From positions 1-24,101 of the forward strand of contig CAYOFO010000015.1 in the NCBI GenBank assembly GCA_964403325.1: a stretch of 24,101 bases of DNA, in the 5' to 3' direction. The notes under the pieces were generated by a model. That model ran no database searches. It was not told the origin of the DNA and worked only from the letters and a program-made list of their open reading frames with translations. Position numbers and translations under genes: made by a program. This DNA is from CAZQNF01 sp964403325 (GTDB lineage: Bacteria; Patescibacteriota; Patescibacteriia; Magasanikbacterales; GWA2-37-8). Numbering within the stretch: position 1 is the first letter of the stretch; every line of letters begins with the position of its first letter. Shown in pieces: positions 8,019-14,370 of this stretch.

Positions 8019-8034
8019 TTCGTAGTGCCTGTTC
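8019..8034 (+). promoter_or_regulatory. Dispersed leader motif, copy 5
   Basis: TTCGTAGTGCCTGTTC starts 5 nt after a stop and 42 nt before ATG 8061. It is followed by ATTCATTCACGGGAG, close to the leaders at 751 and 9340. Confidence 0.5.
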
Positions 8035-8060
8035 AGCACATTCATTCACGGGAGTTCAAG

Positions 8061-8279
8061 ATGTCCGGTATCGAAAGCGTCAAGGAAACAGTTTCCGAAG
8101 CAGCAAGCTTGCTCGATTCGTCACTGGGCATCTGTGCGAATATCGAGTTTGAACGGGTTGAACCGACGGAGATCAATCAGGTTCTCCTGATGTTGGATGC
8201 AGCGAAGCAGGAGATCGAAAAGGCGAGTCGTGCGATTCGCCAGGGCTTGTTGCCAGTTGTTGAATGTGCAGTGTCTTAA
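8061..8279 (+). CDS. Unknown small helical protein
   Basis: A 72-residue protein with ATG 8061 placed after CGGGAG; the frame is open further upstream but that start lies inside the previous gene. It is predicted to be almost all helical: S-V-K-E-T-V-S-E-A-A-S-L-L and L-L-M-L-D-A-A-K-Q-E-I-E-K-A-S-R-A-I. Two amphipathic helices around a short turn suggest a small dimeric bundle. No family or function can be assigned. It is the first gene after leader-motif copy 5. Confidence 0.65.
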   Translation: MSGIESVKETVSEAASLLDSSLGICANIEFERVEPTEINQVLLMLDAAKQEIEKASRAIRQGLLPVVECAVS

Positions 8280-8293
8280 TCGGGAGGTTGATC

Positions 8294-8635
8294 GTGGATA
8301 ATCGAGAGGGTACGCGGCGGCGTTTTGGATTTGGGTTTCTCCAGAACGCGATCTTTGCAGGACTGGCAGCGTTGTCAGGCGGTCCAGTCGTCCGGGAGAA
8401 ATCGGTATTCGAGATGCCGAAGTTTGAACCGTGGGAGCATGTTCCGAAACATGATCGGGAGCCGCTTCTCGGGTGCAACAATCCAGGCAAGGGAACGCGG
8501 AAACGTCGGAAGGAAGATAAGGCCGCCGGGAAGAACCTGAACTGGCATGAAGCGAATCGCAATGAATGCTGGTGGCGTCGTGTTCGCCAGGTTCGGCGTG
8601 GTCAAACCTCCTGGGAACAGTTAAGGCCGCTCTGA
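8294..8635 (+). CDS. Unknown basic protein
   Basis: The start chosen is GTG 8294, 6 nt after GGGAGG; an upstream ATG at 8264 overlaps the previous gene and has no site. The product has 113 residues, is rich in Arg/Lys (G-T-R-K-R-R-K-E-D-K, then W-W-R-R-V-R-Q-V-R-R-G) and has an N-terminal R-E-G-T-R-R-R-F with a short hydrophobic patch (N-A-I-F-A-G-L-A-A-L). A nucleic-acid contact is plausible from charge alone. No family is recognised. The stop overlaps the next start (TGATG). Confidence 0.6.
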   Translation: MDNREGTRRRFGFGFLQNAIFAGLAALSGGPVVREKSVFEMPKFEPWEHVPKHDREPLLGCNNPGKGTRKRRKEDKAAGKNLNWHEANRNECWWRRVRQVRRGQTSWEQLRPL

Positions 8636-8778
8636 TGTTGATTATAGAACCGCCTCAGATCAATCCGGTTGCTCTTTTCGTCTACTGGATCAGCACAACC
8701 AGTGAACGGTATGAAGGCAAAAGACCGGCGGGATTGAGGCCAGACGATCAGTCGCCGTTTACATCTGGTTTCCGTTAG
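8635..8778 (+). CDS. Very small unknown protein, possibly a fragment
   Basis: A 47-residue ORF coupled to the previous gene by TGATG. The core reads F-V-Y-W-I-S-T-T-S-E-R-Y-E-G-K-R. It faintly resembles the start of the phage alpha-glutamyl/putrescinyl thymine pyrophosphorylase family (F-x-Y-W-I-x-E-R-E-x-I-R-x-K-R), but it stops where that family would continue, and no continuation is evident downstream. It may be a decayed remnant or an unrelated peptide. A hairpin follows 6 nt after the stop. Confidence 0.45.
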   Translation: MLIIEPPQINPVALFVYWISTTSERYEGKRPAGLRPDDQSPFTSGFR

Positions 8779-8783
8779 ATCTG

Positions 8784-8803
8784 GCCCCTCGTGCTGGAGG
8801 GGC
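8784..8803 (+). terminator. Hairpin, possible terminator
   Basis: GCCCCTC and GAGGGGC form a perfect 7-bp stem around GTGCTG, 6 nt after a stop codon. The downstream tract (GTTATCTC) is only weakly T-rich, so this may be a partial terminator. A 13-bp near-palindrome, ATCTCAATGAGAT, follows at 8807-8819. Confidence 0.5.
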
Positions 8804-9024
8804 GTTATCTCAATGAGATCACAACGACAGAGCAGCGGCGTGGTGAATCGAAGACACGCAAAACCGAAAATATGACCGGTTCAGTTCCGGTGGCAGAAAT
8901 GGGTAGACCGCTATCGGCTTTGTGCGGTCGTTCGTCGGTGACGGACAGTGGGTCACATGATGGGGTTGATCGTCCATCCTGCTCTGTTTTTCAATTGGTA
9001 GTTTTTGCTCTCTGGATGTGATCA

Positions 9025-9249
9025 ATGGGAAAGATCAATAAATACCAAAAGCAATCTGACGAAGCACAGGCCGCCGCTAAGCGGTGGCGAGACTGTGAAC
9101 GCAAGAAAGCATTCGCAACGGAAGCGGAAGCGTTCCAAAAGGGCCAAAGATCTTACCGGTGTCCACACTGCAACATGTGGCACAGGTCCGGAGTTCTGTT
9201 CAAGTTGGCAAACGCACTCGCCAGATCATCCGGCAAAAAGAAGCGATAG
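9025..9249 (+). CDS. Small zinc-ribbon protein
   Basis: A 74-residue protein rich in Lys/Arg, with K-K-A-F-A-T-E-A-E-A followed by Y-R-C-P-H-C-N-M-W-H. This is a recurrent small phage and planctomycete type: a helical lead, then a half zinc ribbon with Cys-x-x-Cys and His. The C-terminus is basic (S-S-G-K-K-K-R). Nucleic-acid binding is plausible; the function is unknown. It starts at ATG 9025 without a strong ribosome site and ends just before the tRNA gene. The 8804-9024 stretch upstream has no convincing gene. Confidence 0.6.
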   Translation: MGKINKYQKQSDEAQAAAKRWRDCERKKAFATEAEAFQKGQRSYRCPHCNMWHRSGVLFKLANALARSSGKKKR

Positions 9250-9250
9250 T

Positions 9251-9322
9251 TCCGCCTTAGCTCAGTGGTAGAGCATCTGTTTTGTAAACAGACGGCCGTC
9301 GGTTCGAATCCGGCAGGCGGAT
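9251..9322 (+). tRNA. tRNA-Thr (anticodon UGU)
   Basis: A complete cloverleaf can be drawn. The acceptor TCCGCCT pairs with AGGCGGA, the D-arm is TAGCTCAGTGGTAGAGCA, the anticodon stem TCTGT/ACAGA encloses loop TTTGTAA with anticodon TGT, and the T-arm GTCGG-TTCGAAT-CCGGC is canonical. The 3' CCA is not encoded. It sits between a zinc-ribbon gene and the exonuclease gene. It may supplement host decoding of ACA/ACG codons; I could not test codon usage. Confidence 0.95.
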
Positions 9323-9357
9323 TGGTGTTCTGAGTTATTCATCACGGGGAGGTCATT

Positions 9358-10029
9358 ATGTCACGGGGAATTGTGTTCGATACGGAGGTCAACAGTCTCG
9401 ATGCGAAAGAATGTATCGAGCTGGCGTTTGTCGAGGTCGATGTCTACGAGGGGCAGCTTGTTCAACATGCGGCCATTCAAACATCATTCTTCAAGCCTGA
9501 AGGGCCATTTGAAGCTGGGGCAATCGCAGTTCACTACATTCTGCCGGCCGATGTCGAGAACAGTCCGCCTTCAGCAGATGCGAAGATTCCAGAGGCCGAA
9601 TTCATCATTGCTCACAATGTTGATTTCGACTGTGAGGTTCTGAAGATCGACGGTCCGAACAGAATCTGTACGCTCGCACTTAGTCGACACCTTTGGCCAG
9701 AGTTCAAGAGTCACACGCTGTCCGCCATGATCATCGAACTGCAGGGCGCCAACGCAGAGACGATCGGGCAGATCAAGAACGCACATGCGGCTGATGCGGA
9801 CGTCAGTCTGAAGCTGACGCTTCTCCGCAAGATCCTGGAGAAGACTGGTGTCAAGACGCTCGACGAACTCTATCGGCTGTCCGAAGTCGCTCGGATTCCG
9901 ACAGTTTGGGCTTTCGGAAAACACAAGGGCAGCCGCATCAACGAAACGCCACGTGATTACATTCAGTGGATGATGCGACAGGCGGACGTCGATAAGTATC
10001 TTCTGAAGGCACTCAAGGCGGCTCTCTGA
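9358..10029 (+). CDS. ExoX-like DnaQ-family 3'-5' exonuclease
   Basis: A 223-residue exonuclease of the DEDDh class expected to degrade DNA from 3' ends using two metal ions. Visible motifs are Exo I D-T-E (8-10), Exo II I-A-H-N-V-D-F-D (85-91, catalytic D89 or D91) and Exo III H-A-A-D-A-D (H143, D148). After residue 185 comes F-G-K-H-K-G ... T-P-R-D-Y-I-Q-W-M-M-R-Q, the small C-terminal domain that accompanies ExoX-type nucleases. The start follows GGGGAGG. The stop overlaps the next gene (TGATG). It may act in recombination, repair or host DNA turnover. Confidence 0.9.
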   Translation: MSRGIVFDTEVNSLDAKECIELAFVEVDVYEGQLVQHAAIQTSFFKPEGPFEAGAIAVHYILPADVENSPPSADAKIPEAEFIIAHNVDFDCEVLKIDGPNRICTLALSRHLWPEFKSHTLSAMIIELQGANAETIGQIKNAHAADADVSLKLTLLRKILEKTGVKTLDELYRLSEVARIPTVWAFGKHKGSRINETPRDYIQWMMRQADVDKYLLKALKAAL

Positions 10030-10454
10030 TGTCAGTTTCGACTGTCGATTCGATCGTAGTGGCCAGGGTCCAGCATACGGATTTCCGGCCTATCAAAACG
10101 CTGCTTCTGAGATGTGGTCAGGATCCATTCCGGGCCACGGAGTTTCATGAGGCGGTTTGCCGACATCATCCGGCCTACGTTGCGAAACGTGGGCTACAGA
10201 CCGTCGGACTTGTTTGGCCACTACAGATCGAATCCTCAGTCGCCGAGATCAGCCGGCTGGAAGTGGATCTTCCGGGAGCAGAGCAGCAGGTCGTTCAGCA
10301 GTTGCTGCATGAAATCTACTGGCATGATCGATCGGTCGTTCGATGCCAGTTTGTTGTTGATGAATACGACGTGGATCGTCAGGTGTTTCTGTCGTCCTGC
10401 GGATTCACTGGGAATCAGCGGGGTTGCTCGATTGTCTTTGAACTGGAGTTCTGA
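10029..10454 (+). CDS. GNAT-like protein, degenerate
   Basis: A 141-residue protein coupled to the exonuclease gene by TGATG. The C-terminal half has the shape of an RimI-type acetyltransferase: a strand, the helix A-E-Q-Q-V-V-Q-Q-L-L-H-E-I, the strand C-Q-F-V-V, then D-E-Y-D-V-D-R-Q-V-F-L-S-S-C-G-F, which matches the GNAT end motif (acidic, then F-L-x-x-x-G-F). The acetyl-CoA loop (R/Q-x-x-G-x-G/A) is not evident, so it may be inactive or bind another ligand. The family assignment is moderate and the substrate unknown. A GTAGTG-like match at 10056 lies inside this coding region and is not counted as a leader copy. Confidence 0.55.
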   Translation: MSVSTVDSIVVARVQHTDFRPIKTLLLRCGQDPFRATEFHEAVCRHHPAYVAKRGLQTVGLVWPLQIESSVAEISRLEVDLPGAEQQVVQQLLHEIYWHDRSVVRCQFVVDEYDVDRQVFLSSCGFTGNQRGCSIVFELEF

Positions 10455-10455
10455 G

Positions 10456-10725
10456 GTGTTTTTCACAGACGCTGAAGTGAGTGAGATGGAACAGACGGTC
10501 CGCCGGATGGCGACGAATCGCGGTCTGCAGGTCTTCAAGATCGAGATCTCGAACGACGGGACGATGCTTTTGTCGGTCGAGAAGTCGACACCTGAGACGA
10601 GGCGAGCAAACTACATTTCGTTCTCCAGTGGTTCAGACCTGGTGGAAAAGGTCGAAGAGTGGTTTGCGAAACTGGCTGTTCGTCCAATCGAGAGACGGCA
10701 ATTTGCAAACGCGGGCCAACAATGA
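10456..10725 (+). CDS. Unknown 89-residue protein
   Basis: The start is GTG 10456, with GGAG 7 nt upstream inside the end of the GNAT-like gene; the same frame is open from 10114 but overlaps that gene completely. The product has an N-terminal helix (E-V-S-E-M-E-Q-T-V-R-R-M-A), two beta strands (F-K-I-E-I-S ... M-L-L-S-V-E) and a C-terminal helix. No family is recognised. Its stop overlaps the start of the DUF262-like gene by ATGA. Confidence 0.6.
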   Translation: MFFTDAEVSEMEQTVRRMATNRGLQVFKIEISNDGTMLLSVEKSTPETRRANYISFSSGSDLVEKVEEWFAKLAVRPIERRQFANAGQQ

Positions 10726-11228
10726 AGCGACTGCAATTGAATCAGAGCAATCGACCGGTCGAATGCCTCAGACATTTCGAACAATCGCGGGATCTGGAAC
10801 TCAGTCCGCCGTATCAACGTGGCGATGTCTGGGGGATCCGGCGCCGAAGGAACTTCATCAGGTCGCTTCTGATGGGGATTCCGATACCGTCAATCATCGT
10901 GAATGATCGGTTGATGGCGGACTTCGTTGGCGACAGGCCTGAAGCCTTTGCGGTCATCGACGGGAAACAGCGATGCACCACAATCCTGATGTTCTTCGCC
11001 GACAGGTTCACGGTACCGTCCGAATGGTTCGAACCTTACCACGTATCGACAGGGAAGGATGAGGTCGTCTACAGCGAACTGTCGATCATCGGACAGAGAA
11101 TGTTCCGAGGGAGAGGAATCGCGGTCTCTGAGGCACGTCTGGGGACGCTGGAGGATGAGCAGGAGGTTTTCGAACTGGTGAACTTCGGGGGAATTCCTCA
11201 GGGCGAACGAGACGACGATCTGATCTGA
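10722..11228 (+). CDS. Stand-alone DUF262 (GmrS/ParB-superfamily) domain protein
   Basis: A 168-residue protein starting at ATG 10722. It shows the DUF262 signatures: P-P-Y-Q-R-G-D-V-W (Y31-W37), R-N-F-I-R-S-L-L-M-G-I-P-I-P-S-I-I-V, V-I-D-G-K-Q-R (D80-R84) and E-L-V-N-F-G-G-I-P. In GmrSD-type type IV restriction proteins this domain binds and hydrolyses nucleotide and is joined to a DUF1524 HNH nuclease. Here the partner is absent and the protein ends after the core. It could be a regulator, an anti-defence factor that mimics or poisons such enzymes, or a nuclease subunit. The family call is firm; the role is open. Confidence 0.85.
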   Translation: MKRLQLNQSNRPVECLRHFEQSRDLELSPPYQRGDVWGIRRRRNFIRSLLMGIPIPSIIVNDRLMADFVGDRPEAFAVIDGKQRCTTILMFFADRFTVPSEWFEPYHVSTGKDEVVYSELSIIGQRMFRGRGIAVSEARLGTLEDEQEVFELVNFGGIPQGERDDDLI

Positions 11229-11243
11229 ATTCCGGAAGAAAAA

Positions 11244-11268
11244 TAGAGGCGGGTAAAATTCCCGCCTC
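11244..11268 (+). repeat. GAGGCGGG dispersed repeat, perfect-hairpin copy
   Basis: GAGGCGGG and CCCGCCTC form a perfect 8-bp stem around TAAAATT, starting 15 nt after the stop of the DUF262-like gene. It is the only copy whose two arms match exactly. The 28 nt beginning at 11235 are identical to those beginning at 18793. Confidence 0.9.
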
Positions 11269-11286
11269 ATCAACAACAGGTGCCAC

Positions 11287-11541
11287 ATGATCCTGAAGTA
11301 CATCATTGTGAGGGATCGGGATGAGGTCGAATCAGCGATCTTGTTTCCGGAACGGGTGATTCACCGGGACGTTGCCAGGATTCACAGGGCGTCAGATGTC
11401 CGCGTAGTTTCAGCCGGCTTCGTTCAGATCGGGCATATGGACGGCGAATCGATCTGTGCGACATTCGGAGACAGTGAAAGTCTGCGAATGAAACCACGTC
11501 CAGAGGATGCGGAGGTCATCAGTAAAGACTTCGAGAAATAG
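11287..11541 (+). CDS. Unknown small phage-type protein
   Basis: An 84-residue protein, mostly beta with a conserved-looking end: V-V-S-A-G-F-V, then S-L-R-M-K-P-R-P-E-D-A-E-V-I. I have the impression that the S-A-G-F ... R-P-E-D-A layout recurs in small phage proteins near zinc-ribbon genes, but I cannot name a function. The TAG stop (11539-11541) lies inside the next copy of the GAGGCGGG repeat, so the end of this gene may have been set by that repeat. Confidence 0.65.
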   Translation: MILKYIIVRDRDEVESAILFPERVIHRDVARIHRASDVRVVSAGFVQIGHMDGESICATFGDSESLRMKPRPEDAEVISKDFEK

Positions 11542-11563
11542 AGGCGGGTAAAATTCCATCCTC
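11539..11563 (+). repeat. GAGGCGGG dispersed repeat, overlaps a stop codon
   Basis: TAGAGGCGGGTAAAATTC followed by CATCCTC. The first three bases are the stop codon of the preceding gene. The right arm reads CATCCTC instead of the exact complement CCCGCCTC, as in the copy at 18802. Confidence 0.85.
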
Positions 11564-11590
11564 AGGATTTGCAGAGAAAACGACGTTGTT

Positions 11591-11600
11591 CCCGATCGGG
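11591..11600. promoter_or_regulatory. 10-bp perfect palindrome
   Basis: CCCGATCGGG lies in the non-coding stretch upstream of the gene at 11684. It could be a dimeric repressor site, but one copy is not enough to say so. Confidence 0.25.
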
Positions 11601-11683
11601 CAAACACGCTCCTGAACTCAATCAAACGGGCGACGTTTTACCGAGCGGGTTAAGAATACAAACATCAGACAAAAGGGGACACG

Positions 11684-12016
11684 GTGGACGCTGAACTAAT
11701 CAAAGCACAAGAGATTCAGGATCAGATGAATGAACTGGCTGATCAGCAGGTCAAGATTCTGAAGAGTTGGGCAAACAGAACCTGTCCGTTGAAAATTGGA
11801 GATGAGATCACTATTCCAGTGTCGGCATACACACATGCTGGGAAGCGAGCTGTCGTTGATCGGGTCACATACGAAAAGTGGTCATTCAGAGAGACAGGCT
11901 ACTGCTGGCTTGTTTTGTTCAGTGTGCTTACAAAAGCCGGGCAGAAGTCAAAACTGACCGGGAAGTTCCGTCAGGATCAATGGGAACGTGAGGCCGTGAA
12001 AAATAATCCTCCGTGA
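11684..12016 (+). CDS. Unknown 110-residue protein
   Basis: GTG 11684 follows AGGGGA at suitable spacing. The N-terminus is a helix with coiled-coil character (A-Q-E-I-Q-D-Q-M-N-E-L-A-D-Q-Q). The remainder looks like a small beta barrel (I-G-D-E-I-T-I-P-V, V-D-R-V-T-Y-E-K-W). No family is recognised. It is the last gene before a strong terminator. Confidence 0.7.
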   Translation: MDAELIKAQEIQDQMNELADQQVKILKSWANRTCPLKIGDEITIPVSAYTHAGKRAVVDRVTYEKWSFRETGYCWLVLFSVLTKAGQKSKLTGKFRQDQWEREAVKNNPP

Positions 12017-12046
12017 ATTATTCTGTCGTTACCTCGGAATAATCAG

Positions 12047-12073
12047 AAGACAGCGAAAAACGCTGTCTTTTTT
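12047..12073 (+). terminator. Rho-independent terminator
   Basis: AAGACAGCG and CGCTGTCTT form a 9-bp stem around AAAAA, running into six T. It lies 30 nt after the stop of the 11684 gene and separates the early/small-gene region from the terminase-like gene. Confidence 0.9.
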
Positions 12074-12107
12074 ACGTCTATTCGTTTCGCATCGGTCCGG
12101 CTTCAGG

Positions 12108-12136
12108 TTGAAAATAATTCATCTCACGCGCAGAAT
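12108..12136 (+). promoter_or_regulatory. Possible sigma70-type promoter
   Basis: TTGAAA (-35) and CAGAAT (-10) are separated by 17 bp, placing a start near 12143, about 40 nt before the gene at 12182. The -10 box matches only four of six positions. Direct and inverted copies of ATTATTC (12017, 12037, 12148) surround it and may be operator sites. Confidence 0.4.
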
Positions 12137-12181
12137 CGGTTTGTGGCATTATTCTACAGATGCTACGTACAGGGGAGACCG

Positions 12182-12982
12182 ATGTCAGAACAGCCGACGG
12201 ACAATCAGATTCAAGCCGATTCACCGCCTCCGAAGAAACCAAAGGGCAAGGCCGGTCGTCCGCATGGCATCCATACACCGTGGCGGAAAAACAAAGAGAG
12301 CTGCAAGATCGGGGACAAAGACACGCATCAGAAGAACATGCTGAAAGCAGTCTCTGAACTGATCGACGCCACACGTATCAAAGAGGAACTGTCGACTCCT
12401 GAACAGATCGTGAAACAGGAGGCTGAGAAAGAACGCAGGACCGGGGATCTGACGGCTTCCGAAAAGACTCTGATGATCGCAGAGATCAGAACCATGATGA
12501 TGATGCCGCTGGCACCGTCCGAGATCATGTCGACATGTTCTGACAAATGGGGAGTCAGCCGGGAGTACATCGAGGAAGTTTTGGCCGTCGTTCAGGATCA
12601 ATGCCGTAACGCTGTCGGCTTCGCACGGTTCCAGTTCCAGGAGCTTGCTCAGCGAGTTCTGAGGAACCTCCTGAAGGCAGCGGAAAAGGACGGGGACAAG
12701 ATCGAACCGAGGGATCAGATCAAAGCGATTCAGGAGGCGGACCGTCTATTCGCAATTGCTGTCCGTCCGGATGATGAAAAGGAACACGAAGCCAGAATCG
12801 CGTTTCAGCTTCAGGAGGCGATCGAACACATGGACTATGAGGAACTGGAGGAACTCCAGACTCGTATCGCAAACGGTCGGCTTGATGATGTGTTCGATGG
12901 TCGAGTAGGGGATCTGAGTGACGCAGTTCTGACACCGAAAACAAAGAAGAAACGAACATCTGGCGTTGCCAATCGGCGTTGA
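12182..12982 (+). CDS. Probable small terminase subunit-like protein
   Basis: A 266-residue protein with ATG 12182 chosen for its GGGGAG site; an earlier frame opening at 12143 lacks one. Residues 1-45 are a basic, Pro-rich tail (P-P-P-K-K-P-K-G-K-A-G-R-P). Residues about 95-145 contain a probable helix-turn-helix (L-A-P-S-E-I-M-S-T-C-S-D-K-W-G-V-S-R-E-Y-I). Long helices follow, including P-R-D-Q-I-K-A-I-Q-E-A-D-R-L-F. DNA binding plus a long helical oligomerisation region fits a small terminase, but the large terminase is 6 kb downstream rather than adjacent. A phage transcription factor is an alternative. Confidence 0.5.
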   Translation: MSEQPTDNQIQADSPPPKKPKGKAGRPHGIHTPWRKNKESCKIGDKDTHQKNMLKAVSELIDATRIKEELSTPEQIVKQEAEKERRTGDLTASEKTLMIAEIRTMMMMPLAPSEIMSTCSDKWGVSREYIEEVLAVVQDQCRNAVGFARFQFQELAQRVLRNLLKAAEKDGDKIEPRDQIKAIQEADRLFAIAVRPDDEKEHEARIAFQLQEAIEHMDYEELEELQTRIANGRLDDVFDGRVGDLSDAVLTPKTKKKRTSGVANRR

Positions 12983-12999
12983 CGTGGCTAGGCTTCAGA

Positions 13000-13015
13000 A
13001 ACGTAGTGGCTGTAG
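13000..13015 (+). promoter_or_regulatory. Dispersed leader motif, copy 6
   Basis: AACGTAGTGGCTGTAG starts 17 nt after a stop and 57 nt before ATG 13057. The last two bases differ from the consensus TC. The leader continues to ATCACCGGAGG before the start codon. Confidence 0.55.
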
Positions 13016-13056
13016 CGAAAGCACATAAAGACAAGCAACGATCACCGGAGGGCACG

Positions 13057-13401
13057 ATGAGCACGAAGCAACAACTGATCAACACACTCTGCGACAACCT
13101 GCAGATTCCAGGTTTGACGGACAATGGATTCGCAGAACGAACGCTGGTCGAGAAGACGATCGGGGCCGTCTACGAACATGTTCCGCCTTTTGTTTGGGAC
13201 GTCGTTGTGTCAGGGGCCGATGGCTTCGACACAAAGGAAGTCGATGCGATCGTATCCGGTATTGCGGAGTCACTGGCGAAGTACGCCAAAGTGAGTTGGC
13301 TTCCGGAGGCGGTCAAACGGGAGGTCATCCGTCAGGTTCTGGACACGATCCGGAAAGCACTGCGGGTTGATGAATACCTGAAGCTTTCACCAGTCGCGTG
13401 A
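13057..13401 (+). CDS. Unknown 114-residue protein
   Basis: The start is ATG 13057 after CGGAGGG; the frame is open upstream but would pass through leader-motif copy 6. The product is mainly helical (T-L-V-E-K-T-I-G-A-V-Y-E-H-V, then A-V-K-R-E-V-I-R-Q-V-L-D-T-I-R-K-A-L) with one hydrophobic strand (F-V-W-D-V-V-V). No family is recognised. Its TGA stop overlaps copy 7 of the leader motif by one base. Confidence 0.65.
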   Translation: MSTKQQLINTLCDNLQIPGLTDNGFAERTLVEKTIGAVYEHVPPFVWDVVVSGADGFDTKEVDAIVSGIAESLAKYAKVSWLPEAVKREVIRQVLDTIRKALRVDEYLKLSPVA

Positions 13402-13416
13402 TCGTAGGGTCTGTTT
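13401..13416 (+). promoter_or_regulatory. Dispersed leader motif, copy 7 (variant)
   Basis: ATCGTAGGGTCTGTTT begins on the last base of a TGA stop. GTAGGG replaces GTAGTG. A terminator hairpin starts only 10 nt further on. Confidence 0.4.
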
Positions 13417-13425
13417 CGTCTGTAC

Positions 13426-13455
13426 GCCGTGAGATCGTTTCTCACGGCTTCTTTT
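13426..13455 (+). terminator. Rho-independent terminator
   Basis: GCCGTGAGA and TCTCACGGC form a 9-bp stem around TCGTT, followed by TTCTTTT. It ends 17 nt before the start of the membrane-protein gene at 13472, so it can end upstream transcription or attenuate the envelope cluster. Confidence 0.85.
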
Positions 13456-13471
13456 GGTCTGGGGATGAAAA

Positions 13472-13930
13472 ATGCGATATCTGATGATTCTGGTTGGTTG
13501 GTCCGCTGGTTTGGCAGGTGCCGCATTGTTGGCGGCAATTCTCGGTTACTGGTCATCTGGTTCGATTGTCGGTGCCGGCGGCGTGGGCATCTATGGTTGG
13601 GCCGCTGGCCTGATCATGATGTTCTTTGCGTCGATCGCTGGCGCAGTACTCGGTTTCGTCTGGCACTGGAAACAACTGTGGCCGCTTGGAGAACGCAAGG
13701 CAAAACCTGTCGCGTCTGTTCAGGTTTCGCTTCCGGAACTGACGGCTGAAGCCGGCCGATGTGCTTTGTTCTTCCGTGGCATTCTCTCAGAGGATGCTCA
13801 GGCACAGGTTCTGATCGACGAACTGCTGGTTCGAGCAACACGGGCGGCGTGCGGAGTCAAGACAGATGCTGACTATCAGGTCAACATCGCGAAGTCTGGC
13901 GTTGTGAACTTTCAACCGAAGGGGGAGTAA
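13472..13930 (+). CDS. Two-helix membrane protein with soluble C-terminal half
   Basis: A 152-residue protein. Residues about 4-27 (L-M-I-L-V-G-W ... L-L-A-A-I-L-G-Y-W) and about 36-64 (G-I-Y-G-W-A-A-G-L-I-M-M-F-F ... G-F-V-W) are two strongly hydrophobic, Gly/Ala-rich segments. A cytoplasmic or periplasmic tail of about 85 residues follows, including L-F-F-R-G-I-L-S-E-D-A-Q. GGGGA precedes the ATG. It heads a run of exported proteins up to 17158. A holin-like role is possible because of the helices and the downstream lipoprotein and peptidase, but holins are usually shorter and lack such a tail. Confidence 0.75.
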   Translation: MRYLMILVGWSAGLAGAALLAAILGYWSSGSIVGAGGVGIYGWAAGLIMMFFASIAGAVLGFVWHWKQLWPLGERKAKPVASVQVSLPELTAEAGRCALFFRGILSEDAQAQVLIDELLVRATRAACGVKTDADYQVNIAKSGVVNFQPKGE

Positions 13931-13931
13931 C

Positions 13932-14354
13932 GTGGTTCGATTTCTCGTTTTCGTTCTGATGATGATTGTGACCGGTTGTGTTCAGACATCCAGTCCGAAT
14001 CCGTTACCTGATGACGGCGATGATCAACAGCTTTCGACATCGTCCGAGATCACTGATCGCATGGTTGCGGAACTGAAGTCAAAGGTATCGAAGTCAGACG
14101 GTCCTCGACTCAAACGATACTCAGCGATCTATCTGGCGGCGTCCGATGCGTTGGAACAATCGAAGCGACCGGCGGGCGTTGTTCTGCAGGCGGTCAAACA
14201 GATGCCGGAAGAGTTCGTCGCGGATCGCCTGCAGGCTGTTGGCGATGCTCTGAAGGTTGTGATGCCGGTCACTCAGGATCCTGAGAAGAACCGACAGGAG
14301 ATCGCGAAATCATTCAGGGCCGCATCTGCTGCGTTACTGATTCTGTCGAAGTAG
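13932..14354 (+). CDS. Small lipoprotein
   Basis: A 140-residue protein starting at GTG 13932, one base after the previous stop and after GGGGGAG. The signal peptide is V-R-F-L-V-F-V-L-M-M-I-V-T-G-C, with a lipobox ending at Cys15-16, so it is expected to be lipidated and anchored in a membrane. The mature part is soluble and helical (M-V-A-E-L-K-S-K-V, A-V-K-Q-M-P-E-E-F). The sequence after the lipid cysteine begins V-Q-T-S-S, like V-Q-S-G-G in the larger lipoprotein at 15923. A spanin-like role is conceivable; nothing confirms it. Confidence 0.75.
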   Translation: MVRFLVFVLMMIVTGCVQTSSPNPLPDDGDDQQLSTSSEITDRMVAELKSKVSKSDGPRLKRYSAIYLAASDALEQSKRPAGVVLQAVKQMPEEFVADRLQAVGDALKVVMPVTQDPEKNRQEIAKSFRAASAALLILSK

Positions 14355-14370
14355 TTTTCAGGGGATACCG

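Noticed and set aside
8791..9021. Open frame of 76 codons, or 49 codons from ATG 8872.
   Set aside because: No ribosome site, no family resemblance, low-complexity composition, and it overlaps the hairpin at 8784.
10053..10068. ATCGTAGTGGCCAGGG, similar to the leader motif.
   Set aside because: It is inside a coding region, lacks CTGTTC, and no start codon with a ribosome site follows at the usual distance.
10890..11306. Long minus-strand ORF, with similar ones opposite many genes (for example 2570-3070, 4802-5218, 5351-5770).
   Set aside because: All lie opposite well-supported + strand genes and show no ribosome site or family motif; they follow from the codon bias.
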